A stretch of 62,240 bases of DNA from Sulfurospirillaceae bacterium. Lineage in GTDB: Bacteria > Campylobacterota > Campylobacteria > Campylobacterales > Sulfurospirillaceae. The stretch is taken from assembly GCA_028693565.1 (NCBI GenBank), contig JAQUVE010000002.1, positions 1 to 62,240 of the forward strand, read 5' to 3'. The notes below the pieces were generated by a model. The model was not told the DNA's origin. It worked only from the letters and a program-made list of their open reading frames with translations, and did no database searches. Position 1 is the stretch's first letter; each line of letters opens with the position of its first letter. This document shows positions 44,896 through 53,104 of this stretch, piece after piece. The position numbers and the translations under genes are program-made.

Positions 44896-45184
44896 ACCAA
44901 TTTTTAGCCAAATACCATTTGACAATCGCTACCGTTGAATAATCCATCTCTCGTTGAGCATAGGGTATAGAAGCGATGCGCATCTTAGAACTCACTATAC
45001 CACTCACTAAAGTTAGAAATAGAAAAAAAGCAATCCCTACCCATATGTCATAGAAATAGCCTATCCATAAACCACACACTATAGGAAAGAAAGTTAGTGC
45101 AGCATATATGAGATACATCAAAACTTTGCACCACCTACCATAAAGGGTTGGTGTTACTTCAATAAAGGGTGGAAATTCATCCAT
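44888..45184 (-). CDS. Small two-helix membrane protein
   Basis: The 98-residue protein has two hydrophobic helices (VLMYLIYAALTFFPIVCGLWIGYFY and GIAFFLFLTLVSGIVSS in outline) with short polar ends. I know no family for it. It starts one base after the YajQ-type gene stop and is therefore likely co-transcribed with that conserved block. Confidence 0.65.
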   Translation of the reverse strand: MDEFPPFIEVTPTLYGRWCKVLMYLIYAALTFFPIVCGLWIGYFYDIWVGIAFFLFLTLVSGIVSSKMRIASIPYAQREMDYSTVAIVKWYLAKNWCM

Positions 45185-45185
45185 T

Positions 45186-45683
45186 TTATTTTAAATTGGT
45201 AAAGTTAACAGGAAAGTCAAATTCACACGCGCGAATTGCTTTGATACTCTCTTGTAAATCATCGATTGACTTGCCTTCAACCCTTACTACATCACCACGA
45301 ATAGATGCTTGAACTTTTAGCTTTAATTCTTTAATTTCTTTAACAATTTTTTTGGCATCATCACTTGAGATGGCATCCACAATGGCAATTGTCAGGCGTG
45401 TCTTATTCCCACCTGCTGTTTCTCTCTTATGCTCTTTAAGTGCTTTGGATGAGATACCTCGTTTAATGACTTCGGAAACCAATGCTTCATACATTGCATC
45501 CGCTTTACTATCTGAAGTGCTAAGAAATGTCACCGTTTTCGCTTTTTCGTTGTGTTCAAACTCACACGTAATGCCTTTAAAGTCCCATCTGTTAGTGATA
45601 ATTTTTTTAGCTTGTTCGTAAGCATCTTTAAATTTTTGTTTATCGATTTCCGCGCTAATATCAAATGTATGCTCTTTTGCCAT
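45186..45683 (-). CDS. YajQ-family nucleotide-binding protein
   Basis: The 165-residue protein is a full YajQ homologue: MAKEHTFDISAEIDKQKFKDAYEQAKKII with RWDFKG, KTVTFLSTSDSKADAMYEAL, KKIVKEIKELKLKVQASIRGDVVRVEGKSIDDLQ. YajQ proteins have two RNP-like folds and bind nucleotides, in some bacteria c-di-GMP. In C. jejuni the homologue is Cj0374, next to the same neighbours as here. Confidence 0.92.
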   Translation of the reverse strand: MAKEHTFDISAEIDKQKFKDAYEQAKKIITNRWDFKGITCEFEHNEKAKTVTFLSTSDSKADAMYEALVSEVIKRGISSKALKEHKRETAGGNKTRLTIAIVDAISSDDAKKIVKEIKELKLKVQASIRGDVVRVEGKSIDDLQESIKAIRACEFDFPVNFTNLK

Positions 45684-45699
45684 TATCTTTCTCCTTTAC

Positions 45700-46632
45700 T
45701 TATTGTCCTAAAAAATCTTTAATATTTTCACCTACTAAACGTACCAACTCTGCGCGTGCTTCTTTACTTGCCCAAGCTACATGAGGCGTAATACACAACC
45801 TCTCTGGATGTTTAACGTGTAACAAAGGATGATTAGCTTGCATAGGCTCAATAGCCAATACATCAAATCCTGCATAGATTCCGTGTACATCAATGGCTTT
45901 AACCAATGCATCTTCATCTACGATGCCTCCTCGCCCAAGATTTAAAAGTAAAGCACCTTGTTTCATCAGATGTAACTGCTCTTCGCCAATCAGCCCTTTT
46001 GTCTTATCATTAAGAGGAGCGTGAATGGAAACAATGTCACTTTGGGTCATTATCTGTTCTAAGCTTACTTTTTCATAATGACGATCATTGTTAGCACCAC
46101 TTGCTGAAAAATAAATCACTTTGGCACCAAAAGCAGAAGCAATTTTTGCGACTTCTTTACCAATTGTACCTAGCCCTATGATTCCCCACGTTTTATCCTT
46201 TATTTCGCTAAATGGACGGTCAATGTGAGTAAAAATTTGACTTTTAACCCACTCTCCTGATTTAACATAATGATCATAATAAGCACTCTGCCCTATTAGG
46301 TACAACGCTAACGTAAAAGTTGTTTGTGCTACAGAAGCTGTTGAGTACCCCGCCACATTTTTAACCGTAATGCCTTTACTTTTAGCATACTCTAAATCAA
46401 CATTATTCATCCCTGTTGCAGTCACGCAAATTAAGCCTAAGTTAGGGCATTCATCCATAATTTTTTTTGAAATAACCACTTTATTGGTTAAAATAATTTT
46501 TGCATCTCCAATATGCTCTACACACTGTTCTGGCGAAGTTGTATCAAATGCCTCAAACGTTCCAAACTGCTTAAACACACTTAAGTCAACATCATCACCT
46601 AACGTTTTAGCATCTAAAAGTACAATTTTCAT
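45700..46632 (-). CDS. D-2-hydroxyacid dehydrogenase
   Basis: The 310-residue protein has the Rossmann motif GIIGLGTIGKEVAKIA, the catalytic Arg in LLNLGRGGIVDEDAL, the Glu in VLAIEPMQ and the His in TPHVAWASKEA. It should reduce or oxidise a 2-hydroxy/2-keto acid such as hydroxypyruvate or glycerate with NADH. The orthologue is C. jejuni Cj0373. It sits between YajQ and the glutathionylspermidine-synthase-like gene, one base after the latter's stop. Confidence 0.9.
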   Translation of the reverse strand: MKIVLLDAKTLGDDVDLSVFKQFGTFEAFDTTSPEQCVEHIGDAKIILTNKVVISKKIMDECPNLGLICVTATGMNNVDLEYAKSKGITVKNVAGYSTASVAQTTFTLALYLIGQSAYYDHYVKSGEWVKSQIFTHIDRPFSEIKDKTWGIIGLGTIGKEVAKIASAFGAKVIYFSASGANNDRHYEKVSLEQIMTQSDIVSIHAPLNDKTKGLIGEEQLHLMKQGALLLNLGRGGIVDEDALVKAIDVHGIYAGFDVLAIEPMQANHPLLHVKHPERLCITPHVAWASKEARAELVRLVGENIKDFLGQ

Positions 46633-46633
46633 T

Positions 46634-47815
46634 TTAGTCCTTTATCCTATGTCCTACAAATTTCGAAAAGTTTTCCATAATTAATCCACCACGTCTAAAC
46701 CCAAGTCCACACCCTTCATAAGCAAAAAAGACCCCTGCTTGATAGGAATTACCATGCGCATCTTTTGGAAGTTCTGCGTATGCCTGATAGATAGGTAAAA
46801 AATTAGTGTATTCCCCGTCAACTTTAGCTAATACTTCTTTGTTTACATCGTATATAATAGTATTTGCTCCTTCTCTTCCAAAAGCTCTTTTTTCAACCTG
46901 TTTTTGCCCTTTGAGTGGTTCAAAAGCAGTCTCAAGAAGTAATGGATGTTTAGGAAATAAATCCCATAAAATTTTCATAAATGCTTTACTCTGAAATATA
47001 AGCGTATAGGCTGGATTTAAAATAATAGCCTTTTGCTCGGCGATAATTTCATCTAAGAGTAGCGCTAAGTCACCCTCTTCTATCGCTATGGACTCCCATG
47101 GAACAAGCTTGAACCAAAATTCAAAATTTTCTTCCCCTTTAAAAATACCTTCACCCCCGCTAAAAGAGACTTCATCTACATATGAAAAATCGGTATGAAA
47201 TCCTGCCTCATTAGCGGCTGACTGCAGTAATCGAGTCGTGTTTTCATCTTCAATATTACCTCTTATGGAAGAAAAGAGGATTTTCCATCCATCATAATAG
47301 TTCTTAAATTCGCTGGTATCCCCACCCAAAACAACGAGTCGTTTGAAGTTCTCTTTTAATGCTTCCATAAGTACATTAAATTGTTTTGCTTCATCCATAC
47401 CATTGACTTTAAGCATCGCCCATTGCACAATAGCAGTCTCATATAAAGACGTCGGTGTATCTGCATTAAATTCTATCAATTTAATAGGCTTTCCATCTAC
47501 GCCACCTGCAAAATCAAATCGTCCGTACAAATGCCAATGCACCTCATTTTCCCAAGAATTTTTAATAAGATTGACAAGGTTAAAAGGAATGTTAAGTTCA
47601 TGGAATAAATCATGATCAATAACATATTGAGCGCCTTCAACAAACATGTCATATAGCGTATTAGCCGCTTGATAATACGCTTCTGCTTCATCCGAGTCTA
47701 TCACAACTAACTCATCGGCCACATAAGAAGTATTGTCACTATCCGTATGCCAATAAAATCCAATTGATTCTAAAAATTTGGGAGTTAGGGGTTTTATTTT
47801 TTCTAATTGCAACAT
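46634..47815 (-). CDS. Glutathionylspermidine synthase-like ATP-grasp enzyme
   Basis: The 393-residue protein matches the synthetase domain of Gsp enzymes without an amidase domain (YgiC type): IGFYWHTDSDNTSYVADELVVI, HLYGRFDFAGGVDGKPIKLIEFNADTPTSLYETAIVQW (in parts), and VEKRAFGREGANTI. Whether it makes glutathionylspermidine is doubtful, because most Campylobacterota lack glutathione; a related peptide ligation is more likely. C. jejuni Cj0372 is the orthologue. The UPF0323 lipoprotein gene is 3 bases upstream, like ygiB before ygiC in E. coli. Confidence 0.88.
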   Translation of the reverse strand: MLQLEKIKPLTPKFLESIGFYWHTDSDNTSYVADELVVIDSDEAEAYYQAANTLYDMFVEGAQYVIDHDLFHELNIPFNLVNLIKNSWENEVHWHLYGRFDFAGGVDGKPIKLIEFNADTPTSLYETAIVQWAMLKVNGMDEAKQFNVLMEALKENFKRLVVLGGDTSEFKNYYDGWKILFSSIRGNIEDENTTRLLQSAANEAGFHTDFSYVDEVSFSGGEGIFKGEENFEFWFKLVPWESIAIEEGDLALLLDEIIAEQKAIILNPAYTLIFQSKAFMKILWDLFPKHPLLLETAFEPLKGQKQVEKRAFGREGANTIIYDVNKEVLAKVDGEYTNFLPIYQAYAELPKDAHGNSYQAGVFFAYEGCGLGFRRGGLIMENFSKFVGHRIKD

Positions 47816-47818
47816 AAA

Positions 47819-48445
47819 TTAACTTCCAAAACTTGATTTATAACTTGATGTGCTGGTGCTTCCGCTAGAAGTTCCACTGCTTTTTGAACCAAAAAAGCCA
47901 CTACTTTTAGTCGTACTACTTGAACTCCCGCTTGCCATAGGTTTATTGAAGCTACTGGTACTGCGACTGTATGCTTGGGGGCTTTTGTAACTTGCCGCTC
48001 GTTGATTTTGAAAGTTTTGATTGTTAAACAATTTACCACCAATCCAACTACCAATCATCGCTCCTGCTATACTTGAGAGTAAAATCCCTCCTAATCCCAT
48101 GGAACCTGAACTCATTTGTGGATTGGTCAAAGCAGAGGTATTGTTGTCTATCTTTTTTGCTTCTTCTTTCACTAACGCATCAATCTCTGTTTGGCTTAAA
48201 ATTCGCTCACTGCCATCAGGGGAACGTACAATAACACGTGTGGTCGAGCTTGGATACTCTTCGGCAATCTTATATTCACCTGACGCCATCTCATCAACAA
48301 TCACTAACGCACCTTGTGTTTTTGCTGCATCCACTAAGGCATTTTTATTGTCATCTTTCTGTTCGCAACCTTGCATCCCTGCAATCACCATGACACCAAT
48401 ACCACCTGCGATCATATAATCTGAAATTTTACGAATATAATGCAT
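47819..48445 (-). CDS. UPF0323 family lipoprotein
   Basis: The 208-residue protein matches UPF0323 (C. jejuni Cj0371, H. pylori HP0232). It has a lipobox-like VMVIAGMQGCEQ, a conserved middle part (IVDEMASGEYKIAEEYPSSTTRVIVRSPDGSERIL, given in part) and a glycine-rich hydrophobic segment (GLGGILLSSIAGAMIGSWIGG). A Ser/Lys/Gly-rich low-complexity tail follows. The tail of about 60 residues is probably unstructured. Always found before the Gsp-like gene, it may form a functional pair with it. Confidence 0.9.
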   Translation of the reverse strand: MHYIRKISDYMIAGGIGVMVIAGMQGCEQKDDNKNALVDAAKTQGALVIVDEMASGEYKIAEEYPSSTTRVIVRSPDGSERILSQTEIDALVKEEAKKIDNNTSALTNPQMSSGSMGLGGILLSSIAGAMIGSWIGGKLFNNQNFQNQRAASYKSPQAYSRSTSSFNKPMASGSSSSTTKSSGFFGSKSSGTSSGSTSTSSYKSSFGS

Positions 48446-48448
48446 TAT

Positions 48449-49162
48449 TTATTTTCCCAATATCTCTTTTAATTTTTTACCTTTTTTGATAAAAATTTTT
48501 CCATTTTTATCTATGACATCCGAATCAATGCCTACTTTTTTTTCTAACTCATCACTAATGCTCTGTTTTTCTTTTTTTGAAAAACCTTTTTGTTTCAAAT
48601 AACTCCGTAAATCTCTCCAATCACGATAAGATTCAAACATCGTTTCCACAACAGTATTTTCTTCCTCTTCTTCCAATACATCAGCATCTTCATAGAAAAA
48701 TGGTGAGGATGACGCATGTGAAGATTCGTCTTGACTATGAGATTTGGTTGCTGTGTGAATTTCAGGAGTTTGATGTGCAATTTGCCTATTTGCTAAGGAC
48801 AAAATAGTTTTTAACTGTTCATCTCTTTCTTTGTAAATTGCTTCAATTCTCTCTTTGGATTCAATTAATAAACGCTCTTTATCATTAATCAGCCGATCCT
48901 TATCCGCTTCAAGCTGTAAATTTTTGAGTTTAACTTCTTCTAATTGTGCTTTTAAAAGTTCTACATAAGCATGATCAATTCCTGCCTCCGCTTTATTGCG
49001 AACAGTATTATGCTCACGTGTCTGCCCTTTACTCATCAAAATGTATTTGACACCACCTTCCACAACACTTTGCAAACTTCCTCTGCGTAAACGGTTATAG
49101 ATAGCCTCTTTACTCACACCTAATAACTTAGCGGCTTCAAGCACAGTTAGCTTTTTATCCAT
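48449..49162 (-). CDS. Coiled-coil DNA-binding protein with MerR/excisionase-type helix-turn-helix
   Basis: The 237-residue protein starts with a helix-turn-helix (KKLTVLEAAKLLGVSKEAIYNRLRRGSLQS), followed by a coiled coil of about 70 residues (VELLKAQLEEVKLKNLQLEADKD). After an acidic linker comes a C-terminal basic domain (LRSYLKQKGFSKKEKQSISDELEKKVG, FIKKGKKLKEIL). It lies between rpsU and the UPF0323 gene, where C. jejuni has no gene. Function is unknown; the shape suggests a nucleoid-type or regulatory DNA-binding protein. Confidence 0.75.
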   Translation of the reverse strand: MDKKLTVLEAAKLLGVSKEAIYNRLRRGSLQSVVEGGVKYILMSKGQTREHNTVRNKAEAGIDHAYVELLKAQLEEVKLKNLQLEADKDRLINDKERLLIESKERIEAIYKERDEQLKTILSLANRQIAHQTPEIHTATKSHSQDESSHASSSPFFYEDADVLEEEEENTVVETMFESYRDWRDLRSYLKQKGFSKKEKQSISDELEKKVGIDSDVIDKNGKIFIKKGKKLKEILGK

Positions 49163-49299
49163 CGTTAAACCCTTTTTAGAAATAATAGTAAGAAGATTTT
49201 ATACAATTACGTTATCACTGTTATGTTATCACAGCTTTAATTAGTTTTGATTGATAATAAGTTAATTTTAGAAAGAAATTTATGACAATGAGGTGTTTG

Positions 49300-49336
49300 G
49301 AAAAAAATCGAAGCTGAAAATAAATTTTCAGCTTCG
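49300..49336 (-). terminator. Terminator of rpsU
   Basis: A 13-bp stem, CGAAGCTGAAAAT with ATTTTCAGCTTCG, is followed on the minus strand by a run of seven T. It ends the rpsU transcript just after its stop codon. Confidence 0.8.
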
Positions 49337-49342
49337 CGTGCG

Positions 49343-49555
49343 TTAGAGTCGTGATTCGTATCTTCTAAGCATATAAAGTCTTTTAAGTTGTTTTTTGCGA
49401 GCACTAATTTTATCTTTTTTACGTTTTTCAGTAGCCGTTTCATAGAAACGTCTTGCACGTACTTCAGTTACAACTAGATTTCTATCAACTTGTTTTTTGA
49501 ACTTTCTATAAGCTTCGTCAAATGAATCATTAGGGTGAACTTTAATCCCTGGCAT
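49343..49555 (-). CDS. rpsU: Ribosomal protein S21
   Basis: The 70-residue protein is a complete bS21 ([39 protein letters not shown] in outline) with the basic C-terminal tail [20 protein letters not shown]. It joins the 30S subunit and helps mRNA binding. A single-gene unit with its own terminator; in C. jejuni (Cj0370) it is also next to the UPF0323 block. It is divergent from the resolvase-like gene, and the 18-bp palindrome lies in their shared promoter region. Confidence 0.95.
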   Translation of the reverse strand: MPGIKVHPNDSFDEAYRKFKKQVDRNLVVTEVRARRFYETATEKRKKDKISARKKQLKRLYMLRRYESRL

Positions 49556-49654
49556 ACTCTTCCACCACCTTTCTGATTGATTTAGGTGAGGATTATATCG
49601 AATAACTTTTATATGTAAGCTTAAATAAAGTAATTATCCTTCCATGACGACAAA

Positions 49655-49697
49655 AAGTATACAGATATTGACTTTGTTCGTCAATATCTGTATACTT
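49655..49697. repeat. 18-bp perfect inverted repeat upstream of the resolvase-like gene
   Basis: AAGTATACAGATATTGAC (49655-49672) is repeated in exact inverted form at 49680-49697, with a seven-base spacer TTTGTTC. Each arm holds the palindrome GTATAC. No T-run follows, so it is not a standard terminator. It lies 32 bases before the ATG of the resolvase-like gene and about 100 bases from rpsU, in a divergent promoter region, as an operator or recombination-site relic would. Confidence 0.7.
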
Positions 49698-49729
49698 CCA
49701 TCATCGAAATGATAAAAAGGTGACATTTC

Positions 49730-50425
49730 ATGACAATCACACTTCTAAAAAATAAGATTGATGATCCTACAATCACTGTTCAACAAAAGCATATTCTTAA
49801 GTATGCACATCAACATAATCTTTTAATTGATACAACAGAGATAGAAAACTCTGACCCTTCTTTAGAACTTGAAGAGCGAAAAGAGTTTAAAGGTTTTTTA
49901 CGCTCTCTCGAAGAAAACGATAATATTATTATCTATGATCTTTTTACATTCTCAGAAAATGTGGAAGAGTTAGTAAAAGTTTTTGAATGTTTACTAACAC
50001 GTTCAATTACAGTTTATATTGCCAATACAAATACAATTCTTAACACAAATACCAAACCTATTGTCTTGTTAGAGCTTCTTTCTAAACAACAAGATATTAC
50101 AAACAATATGGATATTGAAAAAACACAAGGAAGACCAAAAGGTCGAATGTCCAAATCAAAATTTGATATTTATCGTCCCCAAGTGATAGAATTTCTTGAA
50201 AGAGGTATGTCGGTTAGTACTATTGCTAAAGAATTAGCAGTCAGTCGTACTTCCTTAAAAGATTATGTCAATTCTCGAGGATTAAAAGATTTGGTAAGAG
50301 CAAAACTCTCTCTTTTAAAATCCAATAAAAAAGAGATTATCATTAAAAAAGATCGTACTCCTAAAGAGTGCTCTCTAATAAAAGACCCTGACACAAAACC
50401 AGAAGGAATAACACATGAATTGTAA
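49730..50425 (+). CDS. Serine-recombinase-like DNA-binding protein lacking catalytic residues
   Basis: The 231-residue protein aligns by pattern with resolvases. It has TVQQKHILKYAHQHNLLID for 'QxxxLxxYAxxxG', then RKEFKGFLRSLEENDNIIIYDLFTFSEN for 'RPxxxxLLxxLxxGDxLVVxxLDRLSRN', and a C-terminal HTH (GRPKGRMSKSKFDIYRPQVIEFL, MSVSTIAKELAVSRTSLKDYV). The catalytic Ser of 'VST' and the Arg of 'RLSR' are both gone. It is probably a transcription factor derived from a recombinase. Its end overlaps the ccoG start by 11 bases, tying it to cbb3 oxidase assembly. Confidence 0.8.
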   Translation: MTITLLKNKIDDPTITVQQKHILKYAHQHNLLIDTTEIENSDPSLELEERKEFKGFLRSLEENDNIIIYDLFTFSENVEELVKVFECLLTRSITVYIANTNTILNTNTKPIVLLELLSKQQDITNNMDIEKTQGRPKGRMSKSKFDIYRPQVIEFLERGMSVSTIAKELAVSRTSLKDYVNSRGLKDLVRAKLSLLKSNKKEIIIKKDRTPKECSLIKDPDTKPEGITHEL

Positions 50426-51785
50426 TCTTAACACAACTCAGCAAACCACTTTCTATAGGATGAAGCGCTATATTGTATTTAGTATTATTACTTTTATTGC
50501 TATCATCTTGCCTTATATAACAGTTGAAGGTAAGCATTTCTTTTTGCTTAGCTTTGACAAAAAACAGTTACACCTTTTATTTACGACTTTTGACATGCAA
50601 GAACTTTACTTGATGCCATTTATATTGATCCTCTTCTTTTTAGGTATCTTTTTTATGACGACATTAGGAGGAAGAGTGTGGTGTGGATGGTCATGTCCTC
50701 AAACGATTTACCGCATTATTTATCGCGATTTGATTCAAACATATCTATTGAAAATTCGTAGAAGTATTCACAATAAACAAAAAGAGCCAGAAAACAATCA
50801 ATTTTTCAAAAAAATTGTTGGTTTCCTGTTATGGTCTGCACTTGCTTTCTTAGCTGCTTCAAACTTTATTTGGTATTTTGTTCCACCAGAAGATTTTTTT
50901 GTTTATCTTAAAGATCCTATAGAACATAGTGTTATGTATGGATTTATGATCGGTTTAGCATCATTTTTAATTTATGATATTACAACACTAAAAGAAGATT
51001 TTTGTGTTTATATATGTCCCTACGCAAGAGTTCAATCCGTTTTATTTGATGAAAATACGTTGCAAACCATTTATGATGAAAAAAGAGGTGGACAAATCTA
51101 TAATGATGCTGGTGTCAAAATGGGTAGTAAGCCTCCACTTGAAAGTGATGACTGCACAGGATGTGAAGCATGTGTTAGAGTTTGCCCTACCCATATTGAT
51201 ATTCGCAAAGGTATGCAACTTGAATGTATCAACTGTCTTGAATGTGCCGATGCGTGTACACCCGTTATGGCAAAACTTGGGAAAAAATCTCTTATTACAT
51301 GGACTAGCTCCAATGAGATTGAAAGAGGCGTACCAACGAAATATATAAGATTTCGTACAATTGCTTATGGTATTGCACTTTCTATAGCATTAATTGGTCT
51401 CTTTCTCATGGGAAGTACAAAAGAATATATGCTACTTAATATTAATCGTACAAGTCAGCTCTATACCATCCAAGATGATGGTAAAACTGTTGAAAATGTT
51501 TATACTTTCTTGTTTCAAAATACTGACTCAAAAGATCACATTTACTACTTTGATATTTCAAATAATGATATCAAGATTCAAAAACCAACTGAGCCTTTCC
51601 AGCTTAAAGCAGGGGCTAAAATGAAAAAAGTTGTTATTTTGTCATCATTGCCTAAAACTCTGAAAGAAGAGGGTGAAGACCTTCCTATTCTTATTAAAGC
51701 TTATGCTACCGATGATAAAGAAAAAATCTTTGTTACTCGTAAAACGATCTTTATCTTTCCTAAAAAAAGCGACTTCGCTAAATAA
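50415..51785 (+). CDS. ccoG: Cytochrome c oxidase accessory protein CcoG (RdxA/FixG)
   Basis: The 456-residue membrane protein has several helices and the typical GGRVWCGWSCPQTIYRII and KEDFCVYICPYARVQSVLFD. Two [4Fe-4S] clusters of the type CTGCEACVRVCPTHID and CINCLECADACTPVM are present, and a C-terminal immunoglobulin-like domain in the periplasm. CcoG helps copper reduction for cbb3 oxidase assembly. The ccoNOQP genes are not in this window. In C. jejuni, Cj0369c lies next to rpsU as here, but the resolvase-like gene is an addition I cannot confirm there. Confidence 0.93.
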   Translation: MNCNLNTTQQTTFYRMKRYIVFSIITFIAIILPYITVEGKHFFLLSFDKKQLHLLFTTFDMQELYLMPFILILFFLGIFFMTTLGGRVWCGWSCPQTIYRIIYRDLIQTYLLKIRRSIHNKQKEPENNQFFKKIVGFLLWSALAFLAASNFIWYFVPPEDFFVYLKDPIEHSVMYGFMIGLASFLIYDITTLKEDFCVYICPYARVQSVLFDENTLQTIYDEKRGGQIYNDAGVKMGSKPPLESDDCTGCEACVRVCPTHIDIRKGMQLECINCLECADACTPVMAKLGKKSLITWTSSNEIERGVPTKYIRFRTIAYGIALSIALIGLFLMGSTKEYMLLNINRTSQLYTIQDDGKTVENVYTFLFQNTDSKDHIYYFDISNNDIKIQKPTEPFQLKAGAKMKKVVILSSLPKTLKEEGEDLPILIKAYATDDKEKIFVTRKTIFIFPKKSDFAK

Positions 51786-51793
51786 CGTACATC

Positions 51794-52300
51794 ATGAATT
51801 TTATTAGCTACTATGTTTGGAGAGGTTATCTTCTCCAAACATATAGCATAAGCTATCACCATTTTCAAAAAAAACATAGTAGCTTTGTTTATCAATATAT
51901 TTATTTTTTTCTTATATTGCTTTCTTTCTATGGGTGTAATACTACTATAAGCTCTAAAAAATTTAACCAAGATTTTGTGCTCGAAAGTCCATCCACTTTA
52001 TATGTAGACAATATGCTACCCTATGAATCTATTGCAACTCTTTTTTATCGCTATGGATTGAGTATAAACCAAACTTCAACTATACATATCAATATAACAA
52101 CAAATTCTCAACAACAACATTGTTCGCTTGCAAGTTCTTCTATTGCAAAAGAAAATTTTGTACGTATATCGATTGTTGAAGATAACGAAGAAATGTATCG
52201 TATTCAATGTAATAAACAAGAAGATATTACTATTAGGGATATTGAAGAGCTTATTAAAAAATTATGTAAAGATGTTAAAAAGAAGAATGACAAAGGGTAA
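51794..52300 (+). CDS. Hypothetical protein with late signal-like segment
   Basis: The 168-residue frame has no better start than the ATG at 51794, 8 bases after ccoG, although no good ribosome site precedes it. A hydrophobic stretch appears only at about residues 33-47 (YQYIYFFLILLSFYGC) and ends in a possible lipid-attachment cysteine, so the first 30 residues may be untranslated. The rest (SSKKFNQDFVLESPSTLYVDN, NITTNSQQQHCSLASSS) matches no family I know. A 12-bp hairpin (51812-51843) lies within the first codons. Confidence 0.5.
   Translation: MNFISYYVWRGYLLQTYSISYHHFQKKHSSFVYQYIYFFLILLSFYGCNTTISSKKFNQDFVLESPSTLYVDNMLPYESIATLFYRYGLSINQTSTIHINITTNSQQQHCSLASSSIAKENFVRISIVEDNEEMYRIQCNKQEDITIRDIEELIKKLCKDVKKKNDKG
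51812..51843 (+). terminator. Hairpin after ccoG
   Basis: TATGTTTGGAGA and TCTCCAAACATA form a perfect 12-bp stem with an eight-base loop (GGTTATCT). No T-run follows. It may end or slow the ccoG transcript and then lies at the start of the next reading frame. Confidence 0.45.
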
Positions 52301-52313
52301 GCCCTTTGTCATT
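52286..52313. terminator. Bidirectional terminator after rplT
   Basis: AATGACAAAGGG and CCCTTTGTCATT form a perfect 12-bp stem with loop TAAG between the convergent rplT and hypothetical gene, followed by T-rich sequence on the minus strand. Confidence 0.8.
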
Positions 52314-52333
52314 GTGTAGCGTAATCGTCTATA

Positions 52334-52687
52334 TTAAAGTGCGGCTTTCGCTTGTTTAACAACTACGGTAAACGCTTCAGGGTCATTCATAGCCATATCA
52401 GCAAGGATTTTTCTATCTAAGTTAATATTCGCTTTGTTTAAAGCATTAATGAAACGAGAATAACTAATATCATTTAGTCTGCAAGCAGCATTGATTCTTG
52501 TAATCCAAAGTCTTCTAAAATCTCTTTTTTTCTGTCTTCTATCTCTAAATGCATAAACGAGACTTCTTTCTAACTGCTCTTTTGCTTTTCTAAAGTGTTT
52601 TCTTCTTCCACTAAAGAAACCTCTCGCCATTTTTAAAATTTTCTTATGACGTCTTCTTCGGACGATACCTGTTTTTACTCTTGCCAT
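52334..52687 (-). CDS. rplT: Ribosomal protein L20
   Basis: The 117-residue protein is a full bL20 ([24 protein letters not shown], then [25 protein letters not shown]). It joins early 50S assembly and in many bacteria represses translation of its own operon. It is the last gene of thrS-infC-rpmI-rplT. The 109-base spacer upstream holds hairpins described separately. Confidence 0.97.
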   Translation of the reverse strand: MARVKTGIVRRRRHKKILKMARGFFSGRRKHFRKAKEQLERSLVYAFRDRRQKKRDFRRLWITRINAACRLNDISYSRFINALNKANINLDRKILADMAMNDPEAFTVVVKQAKAAL

Positions 52688-52718
52688 TGTGTCTCCTTGA
52701 CCAATAATAATGTCGGTG

Positions 52719-52749
52719 TCCCTAATGGGAACTTGCCCTCGTTTGAGGG
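52719..52749 (-). promoter_or_regulatory. Hairpin pair in the rpmI-rplT spacer
   Basis: In the minus-strand transcript CCCTC (52745-52749), loop AAAC, GAGGG (52736-52740) forms one hairpin, and TCCC, loop ATTA, GGGA (52719-52730) forms a second. The segment GGGAACTTGCCCTC (52727-52740, plus strand) resembles GGGGAATTACCCCTC in the infC-rpmI spacer. It may be an L20 or L35 autoregulation site. Confidence 0.45.
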
Positions 52750-52796
52750 GAACATTGCAACTTAATATAAATGACTTGCGTCAAAAACTTCTTGAA

Positions 52797-52991
52797 TTAA
52801 GCCTTACAAAGCATTAATTTAACTGATTTCTCATCACGAGCATCTACCACTTTAGCCACTTTCAACCCACGCATTCTTTTTGTAGGTTTTTTAGTAAGAA
52901 TATGACTTCTAAAAGCTGCGCCTCTTCGAATTTTGTTCTTACTGCTTCTAAAACGTTTAGCTGCACCGCGTACCGTTTTCATTTTCGGCAT
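52797..52991 (-). CDS. rpmI: Ribosomal protein L35
   Basis: The 64-residue protein is a complete bL35 ([21 protein letters not shown], then [22 protein letters not shown]). The gene is preceded by AAAGGAG and sits between infC and rplT as in most bacteria. The spacers on both sides are over 100 bases long, which is unusual for this compact genome and fits RNA-based control. Confidence 0.95.
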   Translation of the reverse strand: MPKMKTVRGAAKRFRSSKNKIRRGAAFRSHILTKKPTKRMRGLKVAKVVDARDEKSVKLMLCKA

Positions 52992-53022
52992 GCTGTCTCC
53001 TTTAGTATACGTCTATTTTTCA

Positions 53023-53053
53023 AGGGGAATTACCCCTCTGAAGAATAGAGGGG
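53023..53053 (-). promoter_or_regulatory. Mutually exclusive hairpins in the infC-rpmI spacer
   Basis: On the plus strand AGGGG (53023-53027), CCCCTCT (53033-53039) and AGAGGGG (53047-53053) lie in a row. In the minus-strand transcript the central block can pair with either neighbour, so two hairpins compete. This is a switch-like arrangement, about 30-60 bases before the rpmI start. Confidence 0.5.
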
Positions 53054-53104
53054 CTTATTGTATCTAATTTTTTCTTAGATTGGATTAAAACGAAGAAAAA
53101 TATG

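Noticed and set aside
47803-48054. 83-codon minus-strand gene overlapping the UPF0323 gene
   Set aside because: It is a shifted frame of the Ser/Gly-rich tail of the lipoprotein gene.
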